A stretch of DNA of 22,404 bases from Syntrophobacterales bacterium (GTDB lineage Bacteria > Desulfobacterota > Syntrophorhabdia > Syntrophorhabdales > WCHB1-27). The notes under the pieces were generated by a model. The model was not told the origin of the DNA and searched no databases. It was given only the letters and a program-made list of their open reading frames with translations. How positions within the stretch are numbered: the stretch's first letter is position 1; every line of letters begins with the position of its first letter. The position numbers were made by a program, and so were the translations under genes. Below, one piece after another: positions 1 through 8,064 of the stretch. The stretch is taken from NCBI GenBank assembly GCA_017881765.1, contig JADGQN010000019.1, forward strand, positions 1 to 22,404, given 5' to 3'.

Positions 1-1500
1 ATAACCGACATCAGGAATCTCCTCTTTATGCATTTACAGCGGCAGCCCCTTGCATTCTACGACAAAACGCCGACAGGCATAATCATCTCAAGGATCACGA
101 ATGACATAACCCTCGTTCAGGGCGCCGTCTCTGACTCTTTCACGGCCATCCTGAAAGATGCTTTCACCATATTCGGGCTTATCTTCGTCGTCTTCTACCG
201 GGATTGGAAGCTGGCTACCATAGCGTTCGTCATACTCCCCTTTGCCACCTACCCCATCATCGTCTTCGGAAAAAAATTGAGAAAAATAGCGGTGCAAAAT
301 CAGAAGGCGATGGCGCGACTGACCAACTTCCTCCATGAGACCATTACGGGCCAGCGTATTGTCAAGGCCTTTACGATGGAACCGTATGAGCAGGGCCGGT
401 TTGAGGAGGAAAATGAAACCCTCTTCCGCATCGTACTGAAACGTTACAAAGTAAAAGCCCTCTCCTCGCCGGTCATGGAGGTACTCGGCGGTATCGCTGT
501 AGGCGTGATCATCTGGTACGGTGGCTCCCAGGTAATCTCCGGACAATCGACCCCTGGTAATTTTTTCTCTTTCACGGCTGCTCTACTCATGCTTTACGAG
601 CCGATCAAGCGCCTCAACAAAGAGAACCATAACATTCAGCAGGGTCTTGCGGCGGCCCAAAGGGTCTTCGAGATTATAGACCGGCAGCCCGAGATCATGG
701 ACAAGAGCAACGCTGTCAACCTCGCCGCCGTAGAGGGGGTGATCGAATTTGAGAATGTCTACTTCAGGTACGAAGAAAAGATGATCCTCAAAAACATGAA
801 TTTGAAGATCAACAAGAACGAGGTCATTGCAATCGTTGGGGAAAGCGGGGTCGGCAAGACGACGCTTATCAATCTCATCATGCGCTTTTACGACGTCACG
901 AGCGGATCGCTCAAGATCGACGGCCTCGATATCAAAGATATCACGCTCCTCTGTCTGCGAAAGAACGTCGCTATCGTAACGCAGGACGTGATCCTTTTCA
1001 ACGACACGGTTGCGAAGAACATCGCCCACGGTGTGGAAGAAAACCCTGAGAGGATCGAACAGGCAGCACGAACCGCGTTTGCTCATGACTTCATTCTCAA
1101 ACTCCCGAAGAAATACGATACGAACGTGGGCGAAAAAGGCTTACGCCTCTCGGGTGGCCAAAAACAGCGGATCGCAATTGCGCGGGCCCTTTACAGAGAT
1201 GCACCCATCCTCATCCTCGACGAGGCAACAAGTGCCCTTGATTCAGCTTCGGAGGGAGAAGTACAGCGTGCCCTGGAAAATCTTATGCGGGGCAGGACCA
1301 CTATCATTATCGCTCACCGCCTGTCGTCGATCATGAGCGCGGATCGCATCATCGTGCTCCAGAGTGGCACCATAGTTCAGGAAGGTCCCCACCAGGAGCT
1401 GGTAGCGGCGGATGGTCCCTACAAACGGCTGTATGAGCTACAATTCAAAGACGATGGGAAAAAGGTCATACGCATGGGCAAGAGGCCGAAGAATGTTTAA
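1..1500 (+). CDS. msbA: MsbA-type lipid A export ABC transporter, 5'-truncated
   Basis: The frame is open from base 1, so the start lies outside the window; 499 residues are visible against about 580 for the family. The visible part begins late in the first half of the transmembrane domain (H-L-Q-R-Q-P-L-A-F-Y-D, then the conserved T-P-T-G...S-R-I-T-N-D region), continues through several hydrophobic segments, and ends in a complete nucleotide-binding domain. Walker A (GESGVGKTT) is at 838-864, the LSGGQ signature at 1147-1161, Walker B with catalytic Glu (ILILDEATSALD) near 1207-1242, and the switch His (AHRLSS) near 1315. The family flips lipid A-core from the inner to the outer leaflet of the inner membrane using ATP, as a homodimer. 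Its position directly upstream of an acyltransferase and waaA supports lipid A export over a generic multidrug exporter, though the two cannot be separated by sequence alone. Confidence 0.88.
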   Translation: MTDIRNLLFMHLQRQPLAFYDKTPTGIIISRITNDITLVQGAVSDSFTAILKDAFTIFGLIFVVFYRDWKLATIAFVILPFATYPIIVFGKKLRKIAVQNQKAMARLTNFLHETITGQRIVKAFTMEPYEQGRFEEENETLFRIVLKRYKVKALSSPVMEVLGGIAVGVIIWYGGSQVISGQSTPGNFFSFTAALLMLYEPIKRLNKENHNIQQGLAAAQRVFEIIDRQPEIMDKSNAVNLAAVEGVIEFENVYFRYEEKMILKNMNLKINKNEVIAIVGESGVGKTTLINLIMRFYDVTSGSLKIDGLDIKDITLLCLRKNVAIVTQDVILFNDTVAKNIAHGVEENPERIEQAARTAFAHDFILKLPKKYDTNVGEKGLRLSGGQKQRIAIARALYRDAPILILDEATSALDSASEGEVQRALENLMRGRTTIIIAHRLSSIMSADRIIVLQSGTIVQEGPHQELVAADGPYKRLYELQFKDDGKKVIRMGKRPKNV

Positions 1501-2160
1501 ACGCGTGAAGCGGTTTCTGATGGTCCATACCCTTCCACCGCTTGTCTATGTTTTCCTTCTCCTCCTCCGGTCCACGCTACGCGTGGAGCACGTAAACAGA
1601 AAGCAGATGGAGGATGTCCGGAAAAGGACTGGAAGCGTGATCGCCTGCTTCTGGCACGGAAGGTTGCTCCTCATGCCATTCGCCGTTAAGGGGGCGAAGG
1701 CCAAGGTGCTCATATCGCGCCACCGGGACGGTGAATTTATCGCCCGTGTGATCGGCTTTTTCGGGCTGGGGACCGTTCGAGGCTCACATGGGAAGAGTGG
1801 CGGCGTAGCCTCGATCCGGGAAATGATCGCAGCCACAAGGGAAGGCTTTACCATCGCCGTCACGCCCGACGGCCCCAAGGGGCCAAAACAAAGGATCAAG
1901 CAAGGCCTCATTGAACTGGCCAGGATCAGCCAGAAGCCCATCTTTCCGGTCGCATACGGCGCTCGTAAAAAAAAACTTTCAACTCCTGGGACGGCTTCAT
2001 CTTTCCCTATCCCTTTTCGAAGATTGTCTTTCTGTGGGGAGACCCTGTCTACATCGACCGGGATGCTTCTAAAGCTGATCTAGAAACTGAACGGCTGAAG
2101 CTCGAGCAGACCCTCACGGAGATCACCCGGAAAGCAGACGACATGGCATGTGGAAATTAA
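1493..2160 (+). CDS. DUF374 lysophospholipid acyltransferase-like protein, frameshifted at a nine-A run
   Basis: ATG at 1493 overlaps the msbA stop by 8 bases. The first 161 residues match the DUF374 family, which is related to glycerolipid and lipid A acyltransferases: CFWHGRLLLMPF at residues 52-63, SRHRDGEFIARV near 75-86 and TPDGPKGPKQR near 124-134. After A1967-A1975 the original frame drifts into non-family sequence and stops at 2083. Moving to the -1 frame (as with ten A instead of nine) gives the expected C-terminus (F-N-S-W-D-G-F-I-F-P-Y-P-F, then W-G-D-P-V-Y-I-D-R-D) and stops at 2160, for about 222 residues, the usual family length. The restored stop overlaps the waaA start, as in the rest of the block. 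The cause may be a sequencing error, transcriptional slippage, -1 ribosomal frameshifting or a true mutation. The protein probably acylates a lipid A or Kdo-lipid precursor at the inner membrane; the exact substrate is unknown. Confidence 0.75.
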
Positions 2161-3398
2161 TCTACAACATCGGCGCTCATTGCGCCTTCCCGTTCTTTGC
2201 CCTTTTTGCGCTCACGAAGAGAAAAATCCGGAGAACCTTCCTGCAAAGGCTGTACATCCGCGCAGCACCCCGGATGCAAGGTGTTCTCTGGATCCATGCG
2301 GCTTCAGTGGGCGAGGCTGTTATCGCGGAGAACCTGGTCAACTATATGTCCGGCCGTACAGGTTTTAGCCGTTTTGTCATCACCACAAACACAGACTATA
2401 CGCACGATCTGTTGACGAAAAGACTTGGCGGGCGCGTAGGCGTCTTTTACCTTCCCTTCGATCTGACCTGCGCCATCGACCGGTTCATGACCCGCTCCAC
2501 CTTCGAAGCCCTGATCCTTGTTGAGACTGAAATCTGGCCCAATCTTGTCTGGGCTGCACATGCGCGGGGGATACCGGTGATTGTCATGAACGGCAGGATA
2601 TCGGATCGCACCGTGAAGAACTACCGGTCTCTCGCCTTCTTTCTCAAGCATGTTCTCTCTTCCATCGACCTGGTGCTCGCACAGTCCCGAGAGCAGGCGG
2701 ACCGATTCATCTCTATCGGCATGAGTCCCTCGCGTGTTGTGGACGTGGGGAACCTCAAGTATTACCGATTTCTCGATCATTTGCCGGGCACCACATCCAG
2801 GGGGGAGATCATAACGTTCGGCAGCATCAAGGAGAAGGAACTTCCGATCATCCTGCCTCTCATAGAGCCGCTGAAGAAAAACTTTCCGGACCACTCAATC
2901 TATCTCGTACCGAGAGACCTCAGCCTGGTCAACACCATGGAAGAGAAGCTTTCCGGGAATTTGCGCGTTTCCCGGTTTTCCGCTTTGAAAGGTGGTTCGC
3001 CCGAGGCAACGGACGTTGTGATCGTAGACACCATGGGCGACCTCATGACCATCTACAGCAGGAGCCTTTTGGCATTTGTGGGAGGGAGCCTCGCCCCGTA
3101 CGGCGGCCAGAACATGCTTGAACCCCTCTTCTTTGCGACTCCCGTTCTCTTTGGGCCGCACGTCGAGAATTTCAAAGAAATTGCCGACAGAATCCTCGCC
3201 GCCGGGGCGGGCATGCTGGTGCATGACGGCCGCGAACTCTTCGAAGCTATAAGAGTGCTCATCGAGAGTCCTGACCTGCGCCAGAGCATGGGCAACGCGG
3301 GCATCGAGATCATCCGGGAGCAAGAGGCGGTCATGACCAGGACAGTCACTTCGATTACGGAGGTACTATGGAGGAATTCACCCGGCTCGCAGAGCTGA
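2148..3398 (+). CDS. waaA: 3-deoxy-D-manno-octulosonic acid (Kdo) transferase
   Basis: The 416-residue protein has the length of the GT30 family. It transfers Kdo from CMP-Kdo to the lipid IVA precursor at the cytoplasmic face of the inner membrane. A hydrophobic N-terminal anchor (about residues 4-22) precedes the acceptor domain. The sequence WIHAASVGE places the expected catalytic Glu at residue 56. Other conserved blocks are VETEIWPNL (125-133), MNGRISDRT (147-155), GNLKYY (201-206) and VGGSLAPYGGQNMLEP (311-326) in the CMP-Kdo-binding half. The usual P-R-H element of the second domain reads P-R-D (255-257), a small departure. ATG 2148 was chosen because it overlaps the restored stop of the preceding acyltransferase; an ATG at 2142 belongs to that other frame. 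The gene ends 31 bases inside mazG, so the block is probably one transcript. Confidence 0.93.
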   Translation: MWKLIYNIGAHCAFPFFALFALTKRKIRRTFLQRLYIRAAPRMQGVLWIHAASVGEAVIAENLVNYMSGRTGFSRFVITTNTDYTHDLLTKRLGGRVGVFYLPFDLTCAIDRFMTRSTFEALILVETEIWPNLVWAAHARGIPVIVMNGRISDRTVKNYRSLAFFLKHVLSSIDLVLAQSREQADRFISIGMSPSRVVDVGNLKYYRFLDHLPGTTSRGEIITFGSIKEKELPIILPLIEPLKKNFPDHSIYLVPRDLSLVNTMEEKLSGNLRVSRFSALKGGSPEATDVVIVDTMGDLMTIYSRSLLAFVGGSLAPYGGQNMLEPLFFATPVLFGPHVENFKEIADRILAAGAGMLVHDGRELFEAIRVLIESPDLRQSMGNAGIEIIREQEAVMTRTVTSITEVLWRNSPGSQS

Positions 3399-4123
3399 TG
3401 GCCTCTTTGCGCTCAGATCAGGGCTGCCCCTGGGACAAGAAGCAGGACGAGAAAGCGTTTCGGACATTCCTCCTTGAGGAGGTGTACGAGGTGATCGACG
3501 CAATCGAAAAAGAGGACCATGAAGCCCTCAAAGAAGAGCTGGGAGACGTGCTCTTTCACATCCTCTTCATTGCCCAAATCTGCAAGGAGAAAGGTCTCTT
3601 CGACATCAGAGACGTGCTTGCGTCAACCTACACCAAGATGTACAACAGGCATCCACACGTGTTCCGGCGGGGTGAGTCGGACATTCCTATTCAGCAACGG
3701 TGGGAGGAGATCAAGCGGACCGAAAAACCCGGCTACTCGGCGGTCTCCAATGTACCGAATATTCTTCCGGCTCTTCTGCGCTCTTACGTAATATCGAAGC
3801 GCGCGGCCAAGCTGGGATTTGACTGGGAAACGAAAGAGGGCGTTCATGAAAAGATAACCGAGGAGATTGCGGAGCTCAAGGACGCGGAGAAAACAGGCAA
3901 TAAGGAGTTTATTGAAGAAGAGATAGGAGACTTACTCTTCACCGTCGCCAATCTTTCCCGTTTCCATGACATAGACCCCGAAGCCGCGCTGCGCCGCACT
4001 ATCAGCAAATTCGTCAGGAGGTTTGCTTACGTGGAGAGCAAGACAGACCTGACGAATCCAAACCCCAAGGCTATGGATGAGTTATGGAACGAGATAAAAG
4101 ATGCGGAAAAGAGGGGAAAGTAA
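3368..4123 (+). CDS. mazG: Nucleoside triphosphate pyrophosphohydrolase MazG
   Basis: The 251-residue protein has two tandem MazG domains, the standard layout. MazG hydrolyses NTPs and dNTPs to NMP plus pyrophosphate, which cleans damaged nucleotides from the pool and, in some bacteria, lowers (p)ppGpp. The N-terminal domain carries the Mg-binding pattern E37-E38-x-x-E41 followed by E57-x-x-D60 (EEVYEVIDAI...EELGDVLFHI), and CPWDKKQ at 20-26 is typical. The second domain repeats the pattern (EEIAELKDA ... EEEIGDLLFTVANL). ATG 3368 follows GGAGG with a 4-base gap and lies 31 bases inside waaA, which suggests translational coupling. It is the last gene of the plus-strand block and meets cspA end to end, with 9 bases between the stops. 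Confidence 0.93.
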   Translation: MEEFTRLAELMASLRSDQGCPWDKKQDEKAFRTFLLEEVYEVIDAIEKEDHEALKEELGDVLFHILFIAQICKEKGLFDIRDVLASTYTKMYNRHPHVFRRGESDIPIQQRWEEIKRTEKPGYSAVSNVPNILPALLRSYVISKRAAKLGFDWETKEGVHEKITEEIAELKDAEKTGNKEFIEEEIGDLLFTVANLSRFHDIDPEAALRRTISKFVRRFAYVESKTDLTNPNPKAMDELWNEIKDAEKRGK

Positions 4124-4129
4124 TCCCCT
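4112..4129. terminator. Candidate intrinsic terminator between convergent mazG and cspA
   Basis: A perfect 6-bp stem (AGGGGA 4112-4117, loop 4118-4123, TCCCCT 4124-4129) spans the mazG stop. On the minus strand it is followed by CTTTTCC, which suits cspA. On the plus strand a T7 run follows after 12 bases, at about 4141. It is short and not classical, so it is only a moderate candidate for bidirectional termination. Confidence 0.4.
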
Positions 4130-4132
4130 GTC

Positions 4133-4336
4133 CTATTCGACTTTTTTTACGTTGGCCGCCTGCGGCCCCTTTGGTCCGCTTGTGATCTCAAACTCCACCT
4201 TTTCTCCGGTCTTTAGAGTCTTGAAACCATCCTGATTAATCGCTGAGTAATGGACAAATACGTCGCCGCCGCTATCCTGTTCTATAAAGCCGTAACCTTT
4301 TGAATCATTGAACCACTTCACCTTACCTAGTGGCAT
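4133..4336 (-). CDS. cspA: Cold-shock domain protein, CspA family
   Basis: This is a 67-residue single cold-shock domain, the full family length. It binds single-stranded RNA or DNA as an OB-fold and acts as an RNA chaperone. The RNA-binding motifs are RNP1 (KGYGFI, residues 13-18) and RNP2 (VFVHY, 26-30); the start MPLGKVKWFN is also typical. The frame is open 12 codons further upstream, but ATG 4336 is preferred because AAAGGAG lies 9 bases before it and the family N-terminus begins there. The gene is monocistronic, convergent with mazG, and has a good promoter just upstream. Whether it is cold-induced or constitutive cannot be told from sequence; the 5' leader is short, unlike the long thermosensor leader of E. 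coli cspA. Confidence 0.93.
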   Translation of the reverse strand: MPLGKVKWFNDSKGYGFIEQDSGGDVFVHYSAINQDGFKTLKTGEKVEFEITSGPKGPQAANVKKVE

Positions 4337-4381
4337 ACTACTAAACTCCTTTCTGAGTGTTGAATAGTACAACTAAATTCT

Positions 4382-4411
4382 ATCTTAATTGGTTCTTTTG
4401 CCGCATGTCAA
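4382..4411 (-). promoter_or_regulatory. Sigma-70-type promoter of cspA
   Basis: On the minus strand a perfect -35 box TTGACA (4406-4411) is followed after 18 bases by TAAGAT (4382-4387, 4/6 to TATAAT). Transcription would start near 4375, giving a leader of about 40 bases with the AAAGGAG ribosome site. The surrounding sequence is AT-rich, unlike the GC-rich DNA on either side. Confidence 0.6.
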
Positions 4412-5150
4412 GCGAAATCTTAAAAACATTTAATGGATTCTATTTAGCACAATAGCGGACAGAGACCAAAGCAACAAACAGTCCTTTTGGACCGGCCGGA
4501 ACCTGCTAAAAAATAGCTGCAGTATGGATCCCATCCCTTTATGGGTGGGCCGGGCGCACCGTTTTCTCCGCTCTCTAGGCGCTCCAGGCCTGACCCGCTG
4601 GACATTCCGGCTCCTTCGATGCTTTTTGACTGCGAACCTCTCGGGTGTTGTCAGTCAATCAGGCAGCTCGCAAATCTGCATTGTTCCGATGTGTCACGCC
4701 TCGGAGTCGGACGCATCGTGCCGCACCATCAGATGTGCGGCACCAGTCGCCTGCATTTGCGGGTCCCCAGACCTTCCGCGATGTTCGCTCCGAAAAGGTC
4801 CTTCCGGCCCACTATTCATCGACGGTCACAGTACCAATACCTCGGTGACAGACTCGACTTGTTCTGGAGTTTCAAATTAAGGGGCGTGGGCTCACCTTTC
4901 CTGAGCGCGGCATTGCCGGAGTCTCTCGGGTACCCGCCTTATGGACGGAGGGAGCGGTGCGCCGCTTAAGGCGCACGCCGAGGATTGTCTGAGCGCTAAG
5001 ACCGGCCACCGTGGCCGGCGTGCGCGAGTTCCACAGACGAGCGGAGGGAGGACTTAGAGCGGGTGAGAGACGGAGGCACCAGCAAGCGAAGGAAACGGTG
5101 AAGCACACGACCAGACCATGAGTGCCGAAACAAAAAGACGGAAATCAATA
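4412..5150. other. Gene-free region with four perfect hairpins
   Basis: About 740 bases contain no frame with a recognisable protein, good ribosome site or plausible composition. The region holds perfect inverted repeats at 4530-4545 (5 bp, loop 6), 4718-4743 (9 bp, GTGCCGCAC/GTGCGGCAC, loop 8), 4957-4976 (7 bp, GTGCGCC/GGCGCAC, loop 6) and 5002-5018 (CCGGCCAC-C-GTGGCCGG). A purine-rich stretch follows at about 5030-5100 on the plus strand. It lies between the cspA promoter and the 3' end of the Hdr operon. It could be a structured RNA, a decayed mobile element or an intergenic repeat cassette. I do not recognise a known RNA family, and no T-run terminator for the Hdr operon was found. Confidence 0.4.
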
Positions 5151-6890
5151 TTACGATGCTTCGTCGAATTTTATTACGTCCGAGGGGCAGGTGGAGGCAC
5201 AAAGACCGCAGCCCATACAGAGCTCTTTCTTTACCGTAGCAACAGGCGCCACGGAAGAGCCGAGCGGTCCGAAGACGGAAACCTGCTTCTGCCTGGCCTC
5301 TATCTCGATAGCGCCCGCGGGGCACGCGTTGCTGCAAGAACCACAGCCGCTGCAACGCTCTTCATCGACATCAGGCAGTATGCGCTCCTCATCCTTCTCG
5401 ATAAGGAATTCCCCGAGCGCACCCAGCACCTCTCTTTCTTCCCAACGGCCAGCCCTCGGGAAGCGTATGAACCCCGCGTGGTACCGCTCTCTATCCCACT
5501 TCGTGGGTGACCACCGTAGCTGAGGCTCCGAGCGGTACTGCATGAGGAACTCACGCTGCCGCATCCCGTCCGCATATTGCTCCAGCGTCACTACCCTCTC
5601 CGCTGAAAGCACCATTTCTCCCTTCGGACCGGAGATGACGGCTTCGCGCTCGTGCAGATCGATCCGCTCGTCTTCTTCCATATGGATAAAGACAACCCCA
5701 TCCCTTCGCGCCTGCTCATAGAGAAGCTCCGAATAGGATGGCATAACGAGGTTCCTGGTAACAAACAGGACGTCCTTGCCCTTCTTCCTGAGCTCCAGGG
5801 CTTGCAGGATAAATTTTTCCGAGAAGAACTCATAGAACATCTTCAGGAGCGCATCCTCCGTGCCGAGATAAAAGAGGTAAGAGGCTGCTTTCCCGTCAAC
5901 CTCTATCCGTGGTCCTGCCTCCTTGTATACGGTGATCGCCGGGACATGCTTGGCGTCATCCAGCTCCTTCATACATCGGATGGCAGCCCCGTAACCGGTG
6001 AGGATCGCGTCCTTGATACTCATCGGCTCAAGGCTTCCTCCCGACGCATAGATGCCGTTCGCGTCCGTTTTCAACGGGTCGGTCTCTCTTACGAATCCCC
6101 ACTCGTTGAGTGAAAAGCCAAAAAGCTGGCTAAGGTCGGCTAGTCCGGGGTTTGGCCTCAAGCCCCCCGCGAGCACGACGTAATCGAAGCGCTCTTCAGA
6201 CAGGCGCCCTCCATTGAAGTAGCGCATGGTTACGCCATCGGCATCCTCTTCAAGGTAGCGAGAGTTAGCTCGTATGAAGGAGACGCCCATCTCCCTATAG
6301 AGCTTTTCCATGTAAAATTCCTGGCCGAAAAACCTGAGGTCATTGTAAAAAACGGTGACGTGCGGCGATATCCCTCTCTGAAAGGTCCATTTTATCTCCC
6401 TCAAGGTATAGGAACAACACGTGGCCGAACAAAGAGGATATTCCAGGCAGCGCGAGCCGACGCAGAGAATGAATGCTACTCTTCTCAAATCCTCCGGCAG
6501 CGACTCATTCCTCTGATCGATAAGGCAGTCATAGTCCAGGCTGGCAAGGATTCGCCTGCCCGTTCTTTCCTTCGGCTCGTAAGGGGACAAACCAGCCGCA
6601 ATAATTACGCCATCAGCCTCAATCAGCCTGCCATCATCGAGCGTGACGAGCGACCTCTCATAGAGCTTGTCAACATCAACGATGCGGCTTCCCGTAATCA
6701 CCTCAAGGCCCCGGTGCTCCTTTATCTCAGCAAAAAACGTTTTGAAGCCCACGCGACAATTGGCGATCCTTTCCATCAGGCCGCCAGGGGCGTCGGCCTG
6801 TTCGAGAATAGTGGCCTTGTGACCACTCTTCAGCAGCACCTTTGCCGCGGAGATCCCACTGATGCCGCCTCCAACGATAAGCAGATTCAT
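5151..6890 (-). CDS. HdrA-like FAD/iron-sulfur oxidoreductase, third copy (divergent)
   Basis: This 579-residue soluble flavoprotein is related to HdrA, the flavin-bearing electron hub of heterodisulfide reductase. An N-terminal FAD Rossmann motif (IVGGGISG, residues 5-12) with a downstream G-G (36-37) is followed by a variant of the HdrA cysteine block (CVGSRC at 143-148, CSATCC at 154-159). The protein ends with two [4Fe-4S] motifs: C513, C516, C519, C523 and C558, C561, C564, C568. It lacks the roughly 130-residue HdrA N-terminal domain. Residues 315-445 look like a decayed second copy of the middle HdrA segment, without its cysteines. ATG 6890 overlaps the HdrB stop (ATGA); the frame stays open upstream, but that part is antisense-like and overlaps hdrB. 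It is the last gene of the run. It probably accepts electrons from the HdrBC pair just upstream. A QmoA/QmoB-like role is an alternative. Confidence 0.82.
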   Translation of the reverse strand: MNLLIVGGGISGISAAKVLLKSGHKATILEQADAPGGLMERIANCRVGFKTFFAEIKEHRGLEVITGSRIVDVDKLYERSLVTLDDGRLIEADGVIIAAGLSPYEPKERTGRRILASLDYDCLIDQRNESLPEDLRRVAFILCVGSRCLEYPLCSATCCSYTLREIKWTFQRGISPHVTVFYNDLRFFGQEFYMEKLYREMGVSFIRANSRYLEEDADGVTMRYFNGGRLSEERFDYVVLAGGLRPNPGLADLSQLFGFSLNEWGFVRETDPLKTDANGIYASGGSLEPMSIKDAILTGYGAAIRCMKELDDAKHVPAITVYKEAGPRIEVDGKAASYLFYLGTEDALLKMFYEFFSEKFILQALELRKKGKDVLFVTRNLVMPSYSELLYEQARRDGVVFIHMEEDERIDLHEREAVISGPKGEMVLSAERVVTLEQYADGMRQREFLMQYRSEPQLRWSPTKWDRERYHAGFIRFPRAGRWEEREVLGALGEFLIEKDEERILPDVDEERCSGCGSCSNACPAGAIEIEARQKQVSVFGPLGSSVAPVATVKKELCMGCGLCASTCPSDVIKFDEAS

Positions 6891-7576
6891 AGCGTCTTTC
6901 TTTCCCCTGTCACATAGAGAAGGAGGTCGGTGAAATAGATGATCTTCCTGTTTTTCGAGAAGGACGTTAAAGCCATATGGCAGAGTGGGCAAAAGACAAC
7001 GATCACACCTTTCGACCCGTCGAGAATGATCTTCGAGAGCTTCTCAGTTGCCCACTTATTGATGAAGAACTGGTTTCCCCCGCAGCATTTCGCCTTTACC
7101 TTTGCACCATCTGTCTCCCCGCCCAGCCGCTCTATGAAGCCTTCCATCACCTCTTTATCAGGTATGGCCGTTTCGTCGGGGCGCATGAGCAGGCAACCGT
7201 AATAGGGTGTAAAGACCTGACCCTTTAGATCCTTTTCGATCGAAAGCGACGCCGTTACATCTGGGTTCAACAGCTCAAGCGGATGGTAAATGGGATATGT
7301 CCTCTCCTGGTCCGCTTCTCTCAGATTCTTATAGCACGCAGGACAGGGAGCAATGATGCCGGCCTCAGTCCCGCGCAGCTGTCCGCTTTTCTCCAGGTTT
7401 GCCCTTGAGAATTCGACGAGATCCTTCCGGTTGCCATACTCAAACGCACCGCAGCAGTTCCAGTCGGGAATTTCAACGAGCTCATGGCCGAGTTGCGTAA
7501 AGATCCGCCTTACGCCTTTATCAAGCCTCCGCGCCGTGCCGGTCAAAGAGCATCCGGGATAGTAGGCGTACTTCAT
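6887..7576 (-). CDS. hdrB: HdrB-like protein with two CCG domains
   Basis: The 229-residue protein is somewhat shorter than archaeal HdrB (about 290). HdrB holds two non-cubane [4Fe-4S] clusters that cleave disulfides in methanogens; in bacteria the natural substrate is often unknown. Both cysteine-rich CCG motifs are complete: C9, C41-C42, C78, C81 and C128, C164-C165, C196, C199. The N-terminus KYAYYPGCSL is typical. With all ligands kept, a catalytic site is plausible, unlike many degenerate CCG proteins. It overlaps both neighbours by 4 bases (ATGA): hdrC upstream and the third hdrA downstream. A true HdrABC-like trio is therefore encoded contiguously as C-B-A. CoM-S-S-CoB is not expected in a bacterium, so the substrate cannot be named. 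Confidence 0.88.
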   Translation of the reverse strand: MKYAYYPGCSLTGTARRLDKGVRRIFTQLGHELVEIPDWNCCGAFEYGNRKDLVEFSRANLEKSGQLRGTEAGIIAPCPACYKNLREADQERTYPIYHPLELLNPDVTASLSIEKDLKGQVFTPYYGCLLMRPDETAIPDKEVMEGFIERLGGETDGAKVKAKCCGGNQFFINKWATEKLSKIILDGSKGVIVVFCPLCHMALTSFSKNRKIIYFTDLLLYVTGERKTL

Positions 7577-8064
7577 CGCTCTTTCCTATCCTTCCTTTGC
7601 CGGCGACCCATGTCTTTGACTTTGTGCGGCAGGTGAAAATTCATGTACTCCTTCCATCGAATCACGTAAGCAAGGTATCCCTCTCTCAGCAAGAACGGGA
7701 GGGACTTGAGAAAGACGTAGGGTTCGTACACTCTCCCCCAAACACCGATGGAGGATTTGAATGCTTTCTCGAAGGGCGTTTCCAGGCCCATCTCTCCCTT
7801 GACTGCCCGAACAATCTCCGGGATCCTTATGCGCCATGGACATGCACTCACGCAGTTATAGCAGTTAGTACAATAGGCGAGGACCGGATCATCATGGGCC
7901 ACTTCCTTTTGCAGAAAGAGCGCCAGCAGAAGCGCCTGCGGGTTCGCAGGCACGGAGAGGTCATTTATGGTGCAGACAGACCCGCAGATTTTGCATCCGA
8001 GGCAGACTGAGAAATCCTCTCGCTTATAGCCCGCGAGTTCAGCTATGACATCAATCTTCGGCAT
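7573..8064 (-). CDS. hdrC: HdrC-like ferredoxin-type subunit
   Basis: The 163-residue protein has two [4Fe-4S] motifs: C21, C24, C27, C31 (CLGCKICGSVC) and C65, C68, C71, C75 (CTNCYNCVSACP). This is the HdrC pattern of an electron wire between HdrA and HdrB. A basic tail (R-R-Q-R-K-D-R-K-E-R) ends the protein, and no membrane helix like that of membrane HdrE is seen. ATG 8064 overlaps the end of the upstream FrhB/FdhB-like gene by 14 bases, and its stop overlaps the hdrB start by 4. The tight coupling supports a fixed-stoichiometry complex with HdrB. Confidence 0.88.
   Translation of the reverse strand: MPKIDVIAELAGYKREDFSVCLGCKICGSVCTINDLSVPANPQALLLALFLQKEVAHDDPVLAYCTNCYNCVSACPWRIRIPEIVRAVKGEMGLETPFEKAFKSSIGVWGRVYEPYVFLKSLPFLLREGYLAYVIRWKEYMNFHLPHKVKDMGRRQRKDRKER

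Noticed and set aside
4541..4969. Open frame of 142 codons in the gene-free segment
   Set aside because: No usable ribosome site, an odd Pro/Arg/Ser-rich composition, overlap with another open frame in a different phase, and passage through the hairpins.
4957..4976. GTGCGCC start-like sequence suggesting a group II intron 5' end
   Set aside because: The bases form a simple hairpin, no domain V-like sequence follows, and no reverse transcriptase is encoded.
4872..5108. Minus-strand 78-codon frame downstream of the third hdrA
   Set aside because: Composition reflects the purine/pyrimidine bias of this stretch; no recognisable motif or start signal.
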